A DNA stretch of 36,868 nucleotides from JBEIHI01 sp964655245 (GCA_964655245.1 CAZZLQ010000017.1:1-36868); one strand, 5' to 3'; positions 1-9,544 are shown, counted from the first letter of the stretch. The notes: generated by a model from the letters alone, not told the origin. Translations and numbers: made by a program.

Positions 1-961
1 TAATCACTCGAATGAGTTCTTCTTGATCGCCGAGGTCTTTCTTCCTGATTTCAACGCTGGCATCCAGATAACCTCGCCCACGCAAATCCGAAAGGATCTG
101 ATCCTCGATTTCCTCAACAAACCACTGGGGCAGGGTTTCGCCACGCGAAAGAAGTTCATGCAGTGGTCTTGAACTTGTGTAGTCACCCAAAAATCTAACA
201 TTAAACTTTCGCCCCCGTCGCACGCGCCACTGGAGGGCGACTTTATGCTCTGCAGGAAGAACCTGAACACTTGGTTGAAATACCTCCGCAAAGAAGAATC
301 CATCATAAAGAAGATCAGATCGAATCGTCTCCGTATCAGCAGAGATTTTTTCTGATTCGTAAGGCCAACCTTTTCTGTTTTGGATCTGCTGCCAGAGATA
401 CTCTCTTCGATCAGGCTCAACCCCAATGATCTCTACATTGCTGAGGAAGTAAGGCTTCCCGAGCAATAGCTCAATCTCCAGTTCCTCTGCGTCTGGATTG
501 ATGATTGCGGATGCATCCAAAAATCCCAATCCGTTTAAGTGACTTACAATACATCGTGAAATCTGTGACAGTCGCTCTTGCGACATCGTCCGAGGCTCGG
601 AGGCCAAAATGCAGTTTCTCGAAAGACTAGATTCATCCGAGAAGCGATCACCTTTCCATCGGATATTCTCAAAGTAGAGTCGAGGCTCAACCCGAATCCG
701 CACGCTCTGAGTGGCTTGATCCCAACTCACCTCGACCTTGTCATACTTCTCTGTCGCCAGGAGAAGCCTCTTCGACACATCGATAAAACGATTTTCAAAA
801 TCTACTCCGACCTTAAAAGGAAGTGCTGCGAGAACCCCCCGAACCTCGGAGTCTGGCGAAACCTCAATACTCTGCACCTGCACCAAAGCCGAAGGCGCTT
901 CAGAGGCAGAGGCCCAAGTCGCACTCAAGGAGAGTCCTACTATGAAACAAATCGCTCTCAT
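1..961 (-). CDS. tamA: Omp85-family outer-membrane assembly protein with POTRA repeats (TamA/BamA-like), 3' end outside window
   Basis: The reading frame is open from an ATG at 961 to the window edge (320 codons visible), so the C-terminal barrel is not seen. The product begins with a signal peptide (hydrophobic residues about 4-19, then SAS-EAP). It is followed by four consecutive POTRA-like beta-alpha-alpha-beta units at about 28-93, 95-168, 171-250 and 251-320. Each has a YF.N/FN.RF-type strand and a GFLDA/GFFFA/GYLDA-type helix-to-strand turn. POTRA proteins of this family insert or export envelope proteins from the periplasm into the outer membrane. The ATG overlaps the tamB stop codon as ATGA, so translation is probably coupled. 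TamA normally carries three POTRA domains and BamA five, so at least four leaves the exact subfamily open; the TamA name rests mostly on the tamB neighbour. Confidence 0.85.
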   Translation of the reverse strand, partial: MRAICFIVGLSLSATWASASEAPSALVQVQSIEVSPDSEVRGVLAALPFKVGVDFENRFIDVSKRLLLATEKYDKVEVSWDQATQSVRIRVEPRLYFENIRWKGDRFSDESSLSRNCILASEPRTMSQERLSQISRCIVSHLNGLGFLDASAIINPDAEELEIELLLGKPYFLSNVEIIGVEPDRREYLWQQIQNRKGWPYESEKISADTETIRSDLLYDGFFFAEVFQPSVQVLPAEHKVALQWRVRRGRKFNVRFLGDYTSSRPLHELLSRGETLPQWFVEEIEDQILSDLRGRGYLDASVEIRKKDLGDQEELIRVI

Positions 962-3900
962 TCAACCTCAAACCGAAATCTAAAATCGCCCCCAAAATCG
1001 TCTGTGCTTTTGCCTTCTTCTCGAACCTCGCGCCACGAGCCAATCAGGGAGAAGTTTCGACTCATCTTCAAATCAAGCTCCACCTTCTGACCGCCCTCCG
1101 CAGAAAGAAACTGGGAGTAGTTCACTCCGAGCCGATTGCGAATGAGATCCGTTCCAACCATCAGTTGAAGCTCGGTTCGCCCCGTCTCTTCAAAAAAAGC
1201 CGGGCCAAGTGAGAACCGCTGGACCCCGAAATCACGAGCGAGCCGGCCTTCGATCTGATCTTGAAGCTGTCCAGTGACAAAGGAGATCCCCGTCAAGCTA
1301 ACTGCCAGCGTGGGGTCCTGAGACTTTAACTCCTCAGACGAGGAGGGAAGCCCAAAGGAAATCACACTCAGAATATCTTTTTCGCTGAGCACCGGATCTG
1401 ATGAATACGAAATCTTTTGCTCATCAGGGCCACCAAAGAGTTTCACAAAAATCCGGTAGTTTCCAATCTCTGTCTCAGCACGAATATCATAAACTGGCAC
1501 ATTGGTGTTCGGATTCTGAAAAACAATCGAACCACTTCGAATCGCAAATTGCCGATTATTGAAAGCAAACTGCCCACGAACAATATCAACGTTTCCACTC
1601 AATCTCATTTCTCGAAGAGTTCCGCCAAGAACAAGGCGCAAGTTAGCTGATCCTTCAGCGAGATTGTTTCGCACATTGAAGGGATCTCCTGAATCAATGT
1701 TCACCTTGAGTTTCCAATTCTGCCAGGGCATGTCCTCAAACTCGGAGGCCTTGAAATCAATCTTTCTGGATTTAAACAATCTCACGATATCGGATCTCAG
1801 ATCCACACGACGTCTGAAGAGGCCATCAAAAATCTGCAGCCGACCCGAGAGCTCGCCCTCGGAAGCAGAAACCTTTAGCTCCAGCGGGCCAGACGCTCTC
1901 AGACTAATTCCATCCTGTGGCTGAAACAGTGTGTTTCCCAACTCGATCCCAATTCGAGCCGACTCCACTCCTCGGGAGGTCAACTTCACTCGACCCTTTG
2001 CTTGAATGGTCCCCTCTCTCAACGAACCAGACAGCCGCTGAATCTCAAAGTCTGATTGGTTGGCGCGAAGGTCTGCTTCAACATTTCGAATGACCAAGGG
2101 TGAATCCTGAAAAGTCACGAGACCGCGACTCAGAGATAGACGTCCTGAGAAACCTTGGGGATTCAGCAACCCCTCGGTCTCAAGGATTCCCTCAGATCGT
2201 GAGAGGGTCGGGCTCAAACCAGAGATCGCTCGCAAGTCTGTTCGACCCGAAACCCGCAGTTCAAACTGATTCAGTGACTCATAAAATCCTTTGAGTTTTA
2301 AGCGGAGTCCGTCGCTCGAAAGAATGCTCACTGAATCCGCCTCAAAGCGAAGCCATGAGGATTGACCTGGCCTGACCTTCAGTCGAAAGGGCTCCACCTG
2401 CTGGAGAACCAAGGCCGTTCGCCTTACTTCGGCCGCACTCACATCAACATCTCCGGTAAGACGATTCCAATGGCTGATCATTCCGGACAGAACGGTTCCT
2501 TTTTTATCAAACTTCGACTCAGCTGTGAGCTTTCCAGAGCCCTTCAAAACGGTTGAAAGTCTTGAAGCTGAAAGAAATCCAATCCAAGGCGAAACATTAA
2601 GACTGCCAAAATCCAAACCTAGTTCCGTTCGTTGAACTCCAGCGGAGACTGAAGACTTCAACCTTGCCGAGAGCCCACCCGCAAACAAATCGAGATCCGC
2701 TTTCAGCCTTTCCCCCATCCACTCAAGAAGGAATTTGGACTGACCCTCCCTCGATCCATCGAGACTTGCCTCGGCGGTTTCGAGACTCGTCCTTAGGCTT
2801 GGCAAATCTCTCTGATAAACAAAATCAAACTTAGAAAAGGACTGAAAGTTTAGATCAACTCCCGCCAAGTAGAACCAGTCGCCGACTCGTAGACGATCGC
2901 CCTGAAAGCTAGCATTCGATATTCCATCCGCATCGATTGTGAATTCGCCACTGATGCCTTCGTCTTTTGGCCCAAGCAGAAACAAACACTCAGTCAGATA
3001 AAACACGCTCTTCGCCCACGCCCACTGCGCTGAGGCCCGATGCCCTCTCGCAAGACGATCGCCAAAGCCCCACTTCTCAATGAAAACATTTCCAGCGCCT
3101 CGGGGCTCATCGACATCCCCGGAAAAAAATCCATCGCCACTCAAGACACCCTTGGCCAACCAAATTTCCTCGGGCGTGAAGTTTAGATAACCAAAGAATT
3201 CTCTCAAATCGATTTTGTTCACCTTAAAGCGAAAGTTCTCAAAATAGTCTTTGTTTCCCGGCGGAAGATAAATACCGCCTGAAACACTCAACTCGTCCGC
3301 TACTAATGGATCCGCCAACAAACGTCGGTTCACAAATCGAAGATTTCCTTTGAGATTTCGAGCGATCTGTTTGTTCAACTGAAATGTTTCAACGTTGGGT
3401 TTCACCAACAACTCAAGCTTGTCCCACTCTCCCGACAGCGACCCGGGCATATCGCCCTTCACGGCCAAGGTATAATCGAACAGGGTTCCGACCCTTCTTC
3501 CATCCAACCTTGCGGTCCAACTCATATCCATCCGTTGCTTCGAAAGCCGAGCGCTTCCAGCCCAAGGGCCCGAACCCACGTCTAACTGAAACTGAAAATT
3601 AGATTCCGATTCGCTACTGAACTGGCCCGAAACCGCTGCCGTGACTTTCGGGGTCGCAAAAATCGACCGATTGCTCGTCTTCGTTCGCATGTCTAAACCC
3701 GTGACCTGCAACTGCAAACTAACAGACCCCGACAGCACCTCCTGAACGACGCCTTCGATCTGAGCTGAGCCAGAGGCCAATCCCTTCCAGTTGCGAAGGG
3801 TCTCATCCGCCGAAGCGACATACTCCTGGACATTTGCATTGTTGAAATCAAATTTCAGACGGTAACTCTGACCCCTTTTAAGAGGAAAGGTCCCCTGACC

Positions 3901-4959
3901 TGCAACCGTCTCTCCGCCGGAGCTCGCGGTAAACTGCTTGAGTGTGAGTAAATCCCTTTTGAGTAACCAAGCACTGTCAAACACCTCGAAACGTTTCTTC
4001 TTCCACAGAAGATTCGAAGCACTCAATCTTCCCTCCCCATCGGTTTCTCTCCAGGGGCCCTTGAGCTGGAAACTAGACTTAACGGATCCACTCAAATCGT
4101 AGTCTTGAAAAAAGTTTTCAAGCTTTATACTGGTGACACCTTTAACATCTAATCGAGGATTTGTAAGATCACTGATTTTTCCGCTGAACTCCAAGAAATC
4201 ATCGTTGGAAACGATCTTAAAGTTTTTGAATTGAAGGCCATCATCGCCAAGGCTCGCTCGATCCAGCATGATCTGTCCATCGTAGGGCCCCCAACCAGCC
4301 ACCTTGAGAGAATCAAAGCTCACTAAGCCAGAGAGGTTTGTCACATCAGAGTCCAAGCCCACCTGAAAGGTATCAACGGAGAATCGGCCCTCAATATCAG
4401 CAGGAAAGAGCTTGCTCGATTTGACAGACACCTCAAGCCGAGCATCGACAAGCGAAATATTTTGGACAGAAGTCTGAAATCGAAGCGGAACGACTGTGCT
4501 TCGCGGTCGGACAGAGTCCAGCCATCGCTCAAGCGCCTCCAAATCGGAAATGCGATAGGTAAGCCCGTCAATGACGGCTCGAGCGATCACCAATTGATTG
4601 AGCGCCAGGAGAGGAAGTGAAAAAACTGAAATCGCTAGCTCGAATCGCTTGAGCTCTGTCTTGAGTTCCGGATTCTTGGGCTCAAACACAATCTGCTCAA
4701 ATGCAATACTGGGATTAAAGGAAAACACATCAAGAGTTGCAGCCTGGTAAGAGATCTCAGCCTCAAGCTCCTTTCGAACGATTTCAACAACTCGATTTTT
4801 CAAAGCCGACTGAAACGTTTGAGTGCGCACAAAAAGTGTAACGGCCAATAAGGCGGCGGCGATGAGCAAAAAAGTTGAGCCAAGCGAAATGCCCGTGATG
4901 ATAGAAAAAATCTTAGTCAGACGCTTCCAAAGAGCGCGCCTTTGAGGCTCATCTTTCAC
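958..4959 (-). CDS. tamB: TamB-family translocation and assembly module protein
   Basis: The product is a 1333-residue AsmA/TamB-like giant. A cytoplasmic basic N-terminus (KDEPQRRALWKR) is followed by one membrane segment at about 18-44. Then comes a very long periplasmic region of repeating amphipathic beta strands, as in the hydrophobic-groove proteins that bridge inner and outer membranes. The last 350 or so residues look like the conserved TamB (DUF490) domain, including GGTLREMRLSGNVDIVRGQF, FQNPNTNVPVYDIRAETEIG and GVNYSQFLS near the end. TamB works with an Omp85 partner in outer-membrane protein insertion or phospholipid transport, and that partner is encoded directly downstream with a 4-base ATGA overlap. 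The start is a GTG, because an in-frame stop lies four codons upstream. The usual order is tamA then tamB; here it is reversed. Confidence 0.93.
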   Translation of the reverse strand: MKDEPQRRALWKRLTKIFSIITGISLGSTFLLIAAALLAVTLFVRTQTFQSALKNRVVEIVRKELEAEISYQAATLDVFSFNPSIAFEQIVFEPKNPELKTELKRFELAISVFSLPLLALNQLVIARAVIDGLTYRISDLEALERWLDSVRPRSTVVPLRFQTSVQNISLVDARLEVSVKSSKLFPADIEGRFSVDTFQVGLDSDVTNLSGLVSFDSLKVAGWGPYDGQIMLDRASLGDDGLQFKNFKIVSNDDFLEFSGKISDLTNPRLDVKGVTSIKLENFFQDYDLSGSVKSSFQLKGPWRETDGEGRLSASNLLWKKKRFEVFDSAWLLKRDLLTLKQFTASSGGETVAGQGTFPLKRGQSYRLKFDFNNANVQEYVASADETLRNWKGLASGSAQIEGVVQEVLSGSVSLQLQVTGLDMRTKTSNRSIFATPKVTAAVSGQFSSESESNFQFQLDVGSGPWAGSARLSKQRMDMSWTARLDGRRVGTLFDYTLAVKGDMPGSLSGEWDKLELLVKPNVETFQLNKQIARNLKGNLRFVNRRLLADPLVADELSVSGGIYLPPGNKDYFENFRFKVNKIDLREFFGYLNFTPEEIWLAKGVLSGDGFFSGDVDEPRGAGNVFIEKWGFGDRLARGHRASAQWAWAKSVFYLTECLFLLGPKDEGISGEFTIDADGISNASFQGDRLRVGDWFYLAGVDLNFQSFSKFDFVYQRDLPSLRTSLETAEASLDGSREGQSKFLLEWMGERLKADLDLFAGGLSARLKSSVSAGVQRTELGLDFGSLNVSPWIGFLSASRLSTVLKGSGKLTAESKFDKKGTVLSGMISHWNRLTGDVDVSAAEVRRTALVLQQVEPFRLKVRPGQSSWLRFEADSVSILSSDGLRLKLKGFYESLNQFELRVSGRTDLRAISGLSPTLSRSEGILETEGLLNPQGFSGRLSLSRGLVTFQDSPLVIRNVEADLRANQSDFEIQRLSGSLREGTIQAKGRVKLTSRGVESARIGIELGNTLFQPQDGISLRASGPLELKVSASEGELSGRLQIFDGLFRRRVDLRSDIVRLFKSRKIDFKASEFEDMPWQNWKLKVNIDSGDPFNVRNNLAEGSANLRLVLGGTLREMRLSGNVDIVRGQFAFNNRQFAIRSGSIVFQNPNTNVPVYDIRAETEIGNYRIFVKLFGGPDEQKISYSSDPVLSEKDILSVISFGLPSSSEELKSQDPTLAVSLTGISFVTGQLQDQIEGRLARDFGVQRFSLGPAFFEETGRTELQLMVGTDLIRNRLGVNYSQFLSAEGGQKVELDLKMSRNFSLIGSWREVREEGKSTDDFGGDFRFRFEVE

Positions 4960-4996
4960 ATCTTTATCTTACCAAACGCTGGAGGAGGTCACCTTA

Positions 4997-6028
4997 TTAA
5001 AAGGAGACGTCTTCAATGACAGAACCCATCAATGACGCCCAAGTAAGCTGCAGTCTGCCATGATTTGGCGCAGCAACAAAACCAACGAAGTTCCCCGTTG
5101 AAGTTTTTTCCCAGGAAATTGATCCACCGCCCAAAGTCATAACACCCTCAAACACAATCGCGCTATCAGTTGAAACCTCATAGATTGTTTGATCATTCAC
5201 TTTGAGTCGCCGTGAAAATCCAATAGCCACCTGCTGGGCCTGGCCCGTCTCATCCGTAAGCATGAGCTTGATGACTTTCGATTGATACCGGCCCTTCAGG
5301 AAAGTTTCAAAGGGAGCCCATGGCAGCAAAAGCTCATCAACGACAAACTTGCGAACATTTTCCCTAATCTCTGATATGAAAAACGCCGATTCCACGAGAT
5401 ACGATCCATGAGTTCCCTTATAGGCAAGGGCCTTCAGAGGAATGTTTCCCCGATGAAGCAGAACCTTCTTGGCCCATGCCTTGGCAAAACTCATTCGAAG
5501 CCGCAAATCATTTTGACCCTCAGGAGGTTGAATGAAGTTCAGGTAGAGCCCCTCTTTTTCGATGCGAGAAAAATCGAGCTCAAACTGTGATGGATCATCC
5601 TGGTTTCCGATGACTTCCCTCAAAACCTGCAAAACATCTTCAAAGCTATAGGTCTGCTGACGATCAAGCTCAGCCATGATTCGCCCAAACTCAAGCCCTC
5701 GTTCTGCATGATGAAGCGAACGCGGAGACTTCTCAAAACCCCGAAAAAATGGAGCTAGGTAGGGCTGAGAGTAAATCTGAACGAGAATGTTTCGAAAAAA
5801 CAATGGGTGCTGCTTCAGCAGATCTTTTGGAATGAAGAGTTGATCACCCTTTCTTTGAACTAACTGGGTTTGGGCTAAGGCCTCAATTCGCTTGGAGCAT
5901 TCTGTCGGGGTTTCAGCAGACGCTGAAGGGTTCTCCAGGAGCAAAATACTGAAAATGAGAACCCCTCCGAACACCCCAAAACTCTCCCAACCAAACCGCT
6001 TACGGCGGTGAAACCGTTCCCCCTCCAA
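4997..6028 (-). CDS. Secreted protein of unknown function
   Basis: I do not recognise this 343-residue protein. It has a basic start (ERFHRRKR), a hydrophobic segment at about 18-33 and an ASA-like cleavage site near 36-40, so it is probably exported. The mature part mixes helical charged stretches with a C-terminal half of short strands (IAIGFSRRLKVNDQTIYEV, FEGVMTLGGGSISWEK). The visible frame opens at a TTG with a purine-rich AAAGGGGGG about ten bases upstream; a GTG at codon 19 is the alternative start, but it leaves a signal peptide with almost no basic n-region. The gene lies 37 bases upstream of tamB on the same strand, so the two are likely co-transcribed, and a role in the same envelope process is possible. 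No catalytic motif is visible. Confidence 0.75.
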   Translation of the reverse strand: MEGERFHRRKRFGWESFGVFGGVLIFSILLLENPSASAETPTECSKRIEALAQTQLVQRKGDQLFIPKDLLKQHPLFFRNILVQIYSQPYLAPFFRGFEKSPRSLHHAERGLEFGRIMAELDRQQTYSFEDVLQVLREVIGNQDDPSQFELDFSRIEKEGLYLNFIQPPEGQNDLRLRMSFAKAWAKKVLLHRGNIPLKALAYKGTHGSYLVESAFFISEIRENVRKFVVDELLLPWAPFETFLKGRYQSKVIKLMLTDETGQAQQVAIGFSRRLKVNDQTIYEVSTDSAIVFEGVMTLGGGSISWEKTSTGNFVGFVAAPNHGRLQLTWASLMGSVIEDVSF

Positions 6029-6154
6029 AAAAAACGCCCCCCTTTAGATCTCCAATAACCCCACTTTGAGTTTTTCAATAAGGTCTCGGAGGGTCAAGGC
6101 AAGTTAACGCCCAGCAGCATTTTTAATACTGGCTTAACGAAACACGGGATCCAG

Positions 6155-6183
6155 TTGATCCGACCGTTTATTTGACGTACAAG
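6155..6183 (+). promoter_or_regulatory. Possible promoter of the tRNA-Val gene
   Basis: TTGATC and TACAAG are separated by 17 bases and lie 21 bases before the mature tRNA 5' end. Each hexamer matches the sigma-70 consensus at four of six positions. The spacing and location fit a housekeeping tRNA promoter, but the hexamers are imperfect and no transcript evidence is available. Confidence 0.35.
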
Positions 6184-6204
6184 GGGCGTGTTTTTGGGAC
6201 ATTT

Positions 6205-6281
6205 GGGCGCATAGCTCAGTTGGCTAGAGCGCATCCTTCACACGGATGAGGTCCCAGGTTCGAATCCTGGTGCGCCCACCA
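6205..6281 (+). tRNA. tRNA-Val (anticodon CAC)
   Basis: A complete cloverleaf can be drawn by eye. The acceptor stem GGGCGCA pairs perfectly with TGCGCCC, the D stem is GCTC/GAGC, the anticodon stem is CATCC/GGATG around the loop TTCACAC, and the T stem is CCAGG/CCTGG around TTCGAAT. The anticodon CAC reads the valine codon GTG. The discriminator base is A and the CCA end is encoded in the DNA. The short-chain dehydrogenase gene starts only 31 bases after the CCA with no terminator between, so the tRNA may be processed from a longer transcript. Confidence 0.97.
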
Positions 6282-6312
6282 TTTTGTTAAAGATGGACAG
6301 AGAGGGTTTCTC

Positions 6313-7131
6313 GTGAGCAAAAAACGGGCGCTTGTGACTGGTGGCGCCAAAGGGATGGGGAGAGAGTTCACAAAACTTCTCCTTCAACAAGATTATCAGG
6401 TTTGGATTTTAGATAACGACTCTACAAGCCTCTCAACAATCAAAACGGAACTTCAAGCATCGCTGCAATCAGGGCAGCTTCGTGTTTCTGAACTTAATCT
6501 TCTTGATCTAGAAGCTTTGGCCCAATTTCGTGATCAACTTCAAGCCGAATGGAGCTCTCTGAGTTTTCTCATCAACAATGCGGCAGTTGTTTTTGGTGGA
6601 AGGTTTGAGAAAGTGACCCTTTCAGATCATCTCAAGACAATCGATGTTAACCTCAAGGCTCTCATTGCCAGCACTCATTTGTTTTTACCTCTACTCCAAA
6701 AGGAGTCGCACTCAGTGCTTCTGCAAATGGCCAGCGTCACAGGGCTTATGGGTCTTGCCTATGGAACGAGCTATTCGTCCTCAAAATGGGGCGTGATAGG
6801 ATTTTCCGAATCACTCAGGCAAGAGCTCAGAGCTACAGGATCGCGTTCTCCGCACATATGCGTAGCTTGCCCAAGCTATATCGACACAGGAATGTTTGAT
6901 GGATCTAAACATCCAATGTTTATGCCTAAGCTTGCCCCGTCCGAGCTGGCCTCGACCATCCTGAAAGCTGCTCACAGCAAGAAGGCTTTGGTCTATGCGC
7001 CTTCTTTGGTCAGATGGGTCCCGCTTCTTCGCAGCACCCTTCCTCTTTGCGCTCAAAACTGGATCATGGATCTCTTAGGCGTCGCCAGGGGAATGAGCCA
7101 CTGGACGGGGCGCAAAAATTCTGGGGCCTAG
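6313..7131 (+). CDS. Short-chain dehydrogenase/reductase
   Basis: This 272-residue protein is a classical SDR. The NAD(P)-binding glycine motif TGGAKGMG is at the N-terminus after a short strand (KRALVTGG), and the NNA motif is present (LINNAAV). The catalytic triad fits Ser141, Tyr154 and Lys158 in the SxxxxxxxxxxxxYxxxK arrangement (YSSSK). The aspartate after strand 2 (WILDND) suggests a preference for NAD(H), though this is only a guide. The substrate cannot be read from the sequence; the hydrophobic C-terminal tail (LVRWVPLLRSTLPL) resembles SDRs that act on lipids or retinoid-like substrates. The start is GTG with a GAGGG ribosome-binding site seven bases upstream. It lies just behind the tRNA gene. 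Confidence 0.9.
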   Translation: MSKKRALVTGGAKGMGREFTKLLLQQDYQVWILDNDSTSLSTIKTELQASLQSGQLRVSELNLLDLEALAQFRDQLQAEWSSLSFLINNAAVVFGGRFEKVTLSDHLKTIDVNLKALIASTHLFLPLLQKESHSVLLQMASVTGLMGLAYGTSYSSSKWGVIGFSESLRQELRATGSRSPHICVACPSYIDTGMFDGSKHPMFMPKLAPSELASTILKAAHSKKALVYAPSLVRWVPLLRSTLPLCAQNWIMDLLGVARGMSHWTGRKNSGA

Positions 7132-7194
7132 TGGCAATCAAAAATCTCAGGCTCATCCACTTTACGAGAAACAAAAAATACTTATTCGGCTAAG

Positions 7195-9147
7195 ATGATC
7201 TCCATGAAAAAGATTTTGTTTTTCAGCCTTGCTTTGACGGGATGTCTGCAGGCGACAAAGAACTCAAACAGTGCGACAACAGCTTACTCAGGAATCGGCG
7301 CAGAAAGTCTCTCCGCCGAAAAAATCACCTCCTATGCTCCGCCCGCACTTCGAGCTGAAGTCTCGCAGCAGATTCAGCGAATGCTCGAAATTCGAGAGCC
7401 CGCACGCGGCATCCCGAGCAATGACGGCGAAAGCATTTATTTTACCTGGAATGTCACAGGCAAATATCAAGTTTGGCGAAGCTCGAAGAAGCACGGATTT
7501 CCGGTTCAGCTCACTGGGGGAGAGAATCACGCTTATCTCAACGGCCTCTCGCCTCAGGATGATTTTGTTATCATCTCAAGAGATCAAAAAGGAGAGGAAA
7601 ATCCTGGTCTCTATCTCCTCTCTACTTCGGGCGGCAAACTGAAGAAGATTTTTCACGAACCCAAGGTCCAAGCCTCCTTTCAGGGAATCAGCGAGGATTC
7701 AAAGTTTGTCTACTTTTCCGCCAACAATCAAAATCCAAAGGACCGAACGATCTATCGCTTTCATGTGCCAACGGGCCAGATCGAAAAGATTTTTAGTGAG
7801 CCCGGCACGTGGATTGTCGCTGATATCAAGGGCAACGAGAGACTGCTCCTTGCAAAACTGACTGGGGCTCTCAGTCGAGAGTTTTTTGAATTCAATCTCA
7901 ATACAAAGGCTATGACGCCAGTTCTCGGCCAAGGAAAATCAGAGGACATCATGGTCAGCTATGGTCCAAATGCTGGGGAGTTTTTTGTCCTCACCAATAT
8001 GCTCAGCAATTTTAAACGCCTTTACTCATTCAAAAACGGCAGCTTCACGCCGATCTCTGAAGAGGTGAGCTTTGATGTCGAGAATTACTCCATCGATGAT
8101 CAGCGCAAACGACTGATTTACTCTGTGAATGAAAACGGCTGGAGCCGACCGCACTTCCTCGATGCTCAAACGCTCCAAAAACTCCCTCTCCCCTCGATCG
8201 AAGCCGATCAGCTTGGCATCGGCAATTTCTCCTTCAATGGCCGCTTCATCACCATGACAGTTGAAGTCGATGGAGGACCTGCATCTGTCTATCTGTACGA
8301 TTTCGAAACCAAGTCATTCAATCCACGGATTTCTCCTCAAGCTCCAGAGATTGATACCCAGGGGTTTTCGGAAGCATCCCTTGAGCACTATACCGCTCGC
8401 GATGGAACAAAGATTCCAATGCTTGTTCGAAAGCCTGTGGTCTGCGCTGAACCATGTCCCGTCATCATCCACTTTCACGGCGGTCCAGAGGCCCAAAGCC
8501 GACCAGGATTTTCGGCCTTCTCACAGATCTTTGTTGATGCTGGATTTATCTTCGTTGAGCCCAATGTTCGAGGCAGTTCCGGATACGGCAAGGACTGGAT
8601 TTCATCCGATGACGGAGCAAAAAGACTAGACGTGATTACCGACATTGAAGATGCATCTCTTTGGATTAAGAAAAACTGGAAGGCGGCAGACCGCGCTCCG
8701 AAGGTAGGCATCATGGGATACTCCTACGGGGGCTACTCCACATTGATGGGCATGACTCAGTTCGCAGAGAGCTTCGATGCAGGAGTGGCGCTCGTCGGGA
8801 TGAGCAATCTTGTCAGCTTTTTGGAAAATACCGCACCCTATCGACGACACCTACGGATCTCCGAGTACGGGGACCCAGAGAAGGATCGCGAGGCGCTCAT
8901 CAAACTTTCCCCCGTTACTTATGTCGATCGAGCCAAAAACCCGATCCTGATTATTCACGGCGTCTCAGACCCGAGAGTTCCTGCCGGTGAAGCCGTTCAG
9001 ATCTATCAAAAACTCAAAGACCGCAATGTCGACGCCTCCCTGATCCTGATGTCAGATGAAGGTCATGGATCGGCATCGAGATCATCCCAGGCCCTCGAGA
9101 TCGGCCATACAGTCGACTTCTTTTCAAGAAAGCTGCAGGGAAAGTAA
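7195..9147 (+). CDS. S9-family peptidase (prolyl oligopeptidase/acylaminoacyl peptidase type), lipoprotein
   Basis: The 650-residue product has an N-terminal lipoprotein signal (MKKILFFSLALTGC, lipobox LTGC), a region of TolB/propeller-like repeats (about 60-390) and a C-terminal alpha/beta hydrolase domain. The nucleophile elbow GYSYGG gives Ser510, with Asp592 in HGVSDPRVP and His624 in DEGHGS, which is the S9 order Ser-Asp-His. Enzymes of this family cleave short peptides, with the propeller limiting access to the active site. Here the enzyme is anchored in the envelope, probably facing the periplasm. The first in-frame ATG is at 7195; the ATG at 7204 gives a more typical lipoprotein start and may be the real one, as neither has a strong ribosome-binding site. 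No operon partner is evident. Confidence 0.92.
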   Translation: MISMKKILFFSLALTGCLQATKNSNSATTAYSGIGAESLSAEKITSYAPPALRAEVSQQIQRMLEIREPARGIPSNDGESIYFTWNVTGKYQVWRSSKKHGFPVQLTGGENHAYLNGLSPQDDFVIISRDQKGEENPGLYLLSTSGGKLKKIFHEPKVQASFQGISEDSKFVYFSANNQNPKDRTIYRFHVPTGQIEKIFSEPGTWIVADIKGNERLLLAKLTGALSREFFEFNLNTKAMTPVLGQGKSEDIMVSYGPNAGEFFVLTNMLSNFKRLYSFKNGSFTPISEEVSFDVENYSIDDQRKRLIYSVNENGWSRPHFLDAQTLQKLPLPSIEADQLGIGNFSFNGRFITMTVEVDGGPASVYLYDFETKSFNPRISPQAPEIDTQGFSEASLEHYTARDGTKIPMLVRKPVVCAEPCPVIIHFHGGPEAQSRPGFSAFSQIFVDAGFIFVEPNVRGSSGYGKDWISSDDGAKRLDVITDIEDASLWIKKNWKAADRAPKVGIMGYSYGGYSTLMGMTQFAESFDAGVALVGMSNLVSFLENTAPYRRHLRISEYGDPEKDREALIKLSPVTYVDRAKNPILIIHGVSDPRVPAGEAVQIYQKLKDRNVDASLILMSDEGHGSASRSSQALEIGHTVDFFSRKLQGK

Positions 9148-9217
9148 GCCATCATCCGATTTTGAACTTTCCCAGCGGCTGGACAGAGGTCTACAGTAAA
9201 GGACGAAGGAGATTCTT

Positions 9218-9544
9218 ATGAAGTCGATTATTTCTATGTTTGTTATCTTAACTGCACCCGCTTTTGTTTTTGCTGCCAAAGGCACAAGCTCAACGACAGC
9301 CCCAGCAGCGAAAGAGTCCGCTGCTCCTCAGACAAGGACCTTTGCGCTCAATGTGACAGGAATGACCTGTGGATCGTGCGCAGAAAAAGTTGAAGCGGCT
9401 CTGATGGGACTCGATGGAGTGACCGGCGTGAGCGTGAATCACGAAACGGGTCGTACCGTTGTGATGCTCAAAGCGAGCGCAACGGTCGGCGAGAAGGAAA
9501 TCACTTCTGCGATTAAAAACGCCGGATATGACGTAAAGATCTAA
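9218..9544 (+). CDS. Periplasmic heavy-metal-associated (HMA) domain protein
   Basis: This 108-residue protein has a signal peptide (cleavage near FVFA-AKG, about residue 19), a short Ala/Thr/Ser linker and one HMA domain at about 41-108. The metal site is GMTCGSCAEKVE with Cys51 and Cys54. HMA domains bind soft metals such as Cu(I), Zn or Hg. An exported single-domain copy suggests periplasmic metal scavenging or delivery, like MerP. A good ribosome-binding site (AAGGAG) precedes the ATG. The stop codon overlaps the miaE start as TAATG, so the two are probably translated from one message. No metal-transporting ATPase or metal regulator is next to it, so its metal and partner are unknown. Confidence 0.92.
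   Translation: MKSIISMFVILTAPAFVFAAKGTSSTTAPAAKESAAPQTRTFALNVTGMTCGSCAEKVEAALMGLDGVTGVSVNHETGRTVVMLKASATVGEKEITSAIKNAGYDVKI

Noticed and set aside
4..426. Open frame of 140 codons on the minus strand
   Set aside because: It is antiparallel in frame only; another minus-strand frame through the same bases gives a continuous POTRA-repeat protein from 961 to the edge, with signal peptide and coupled start.
578..1090. Open frame of 170 codons on the plus strand
   Set aside because: It runs antisense across the Omp85 gene and the tamB 3' end, and its product is low-complexity Arg/Ser/Pro without a family pattern.
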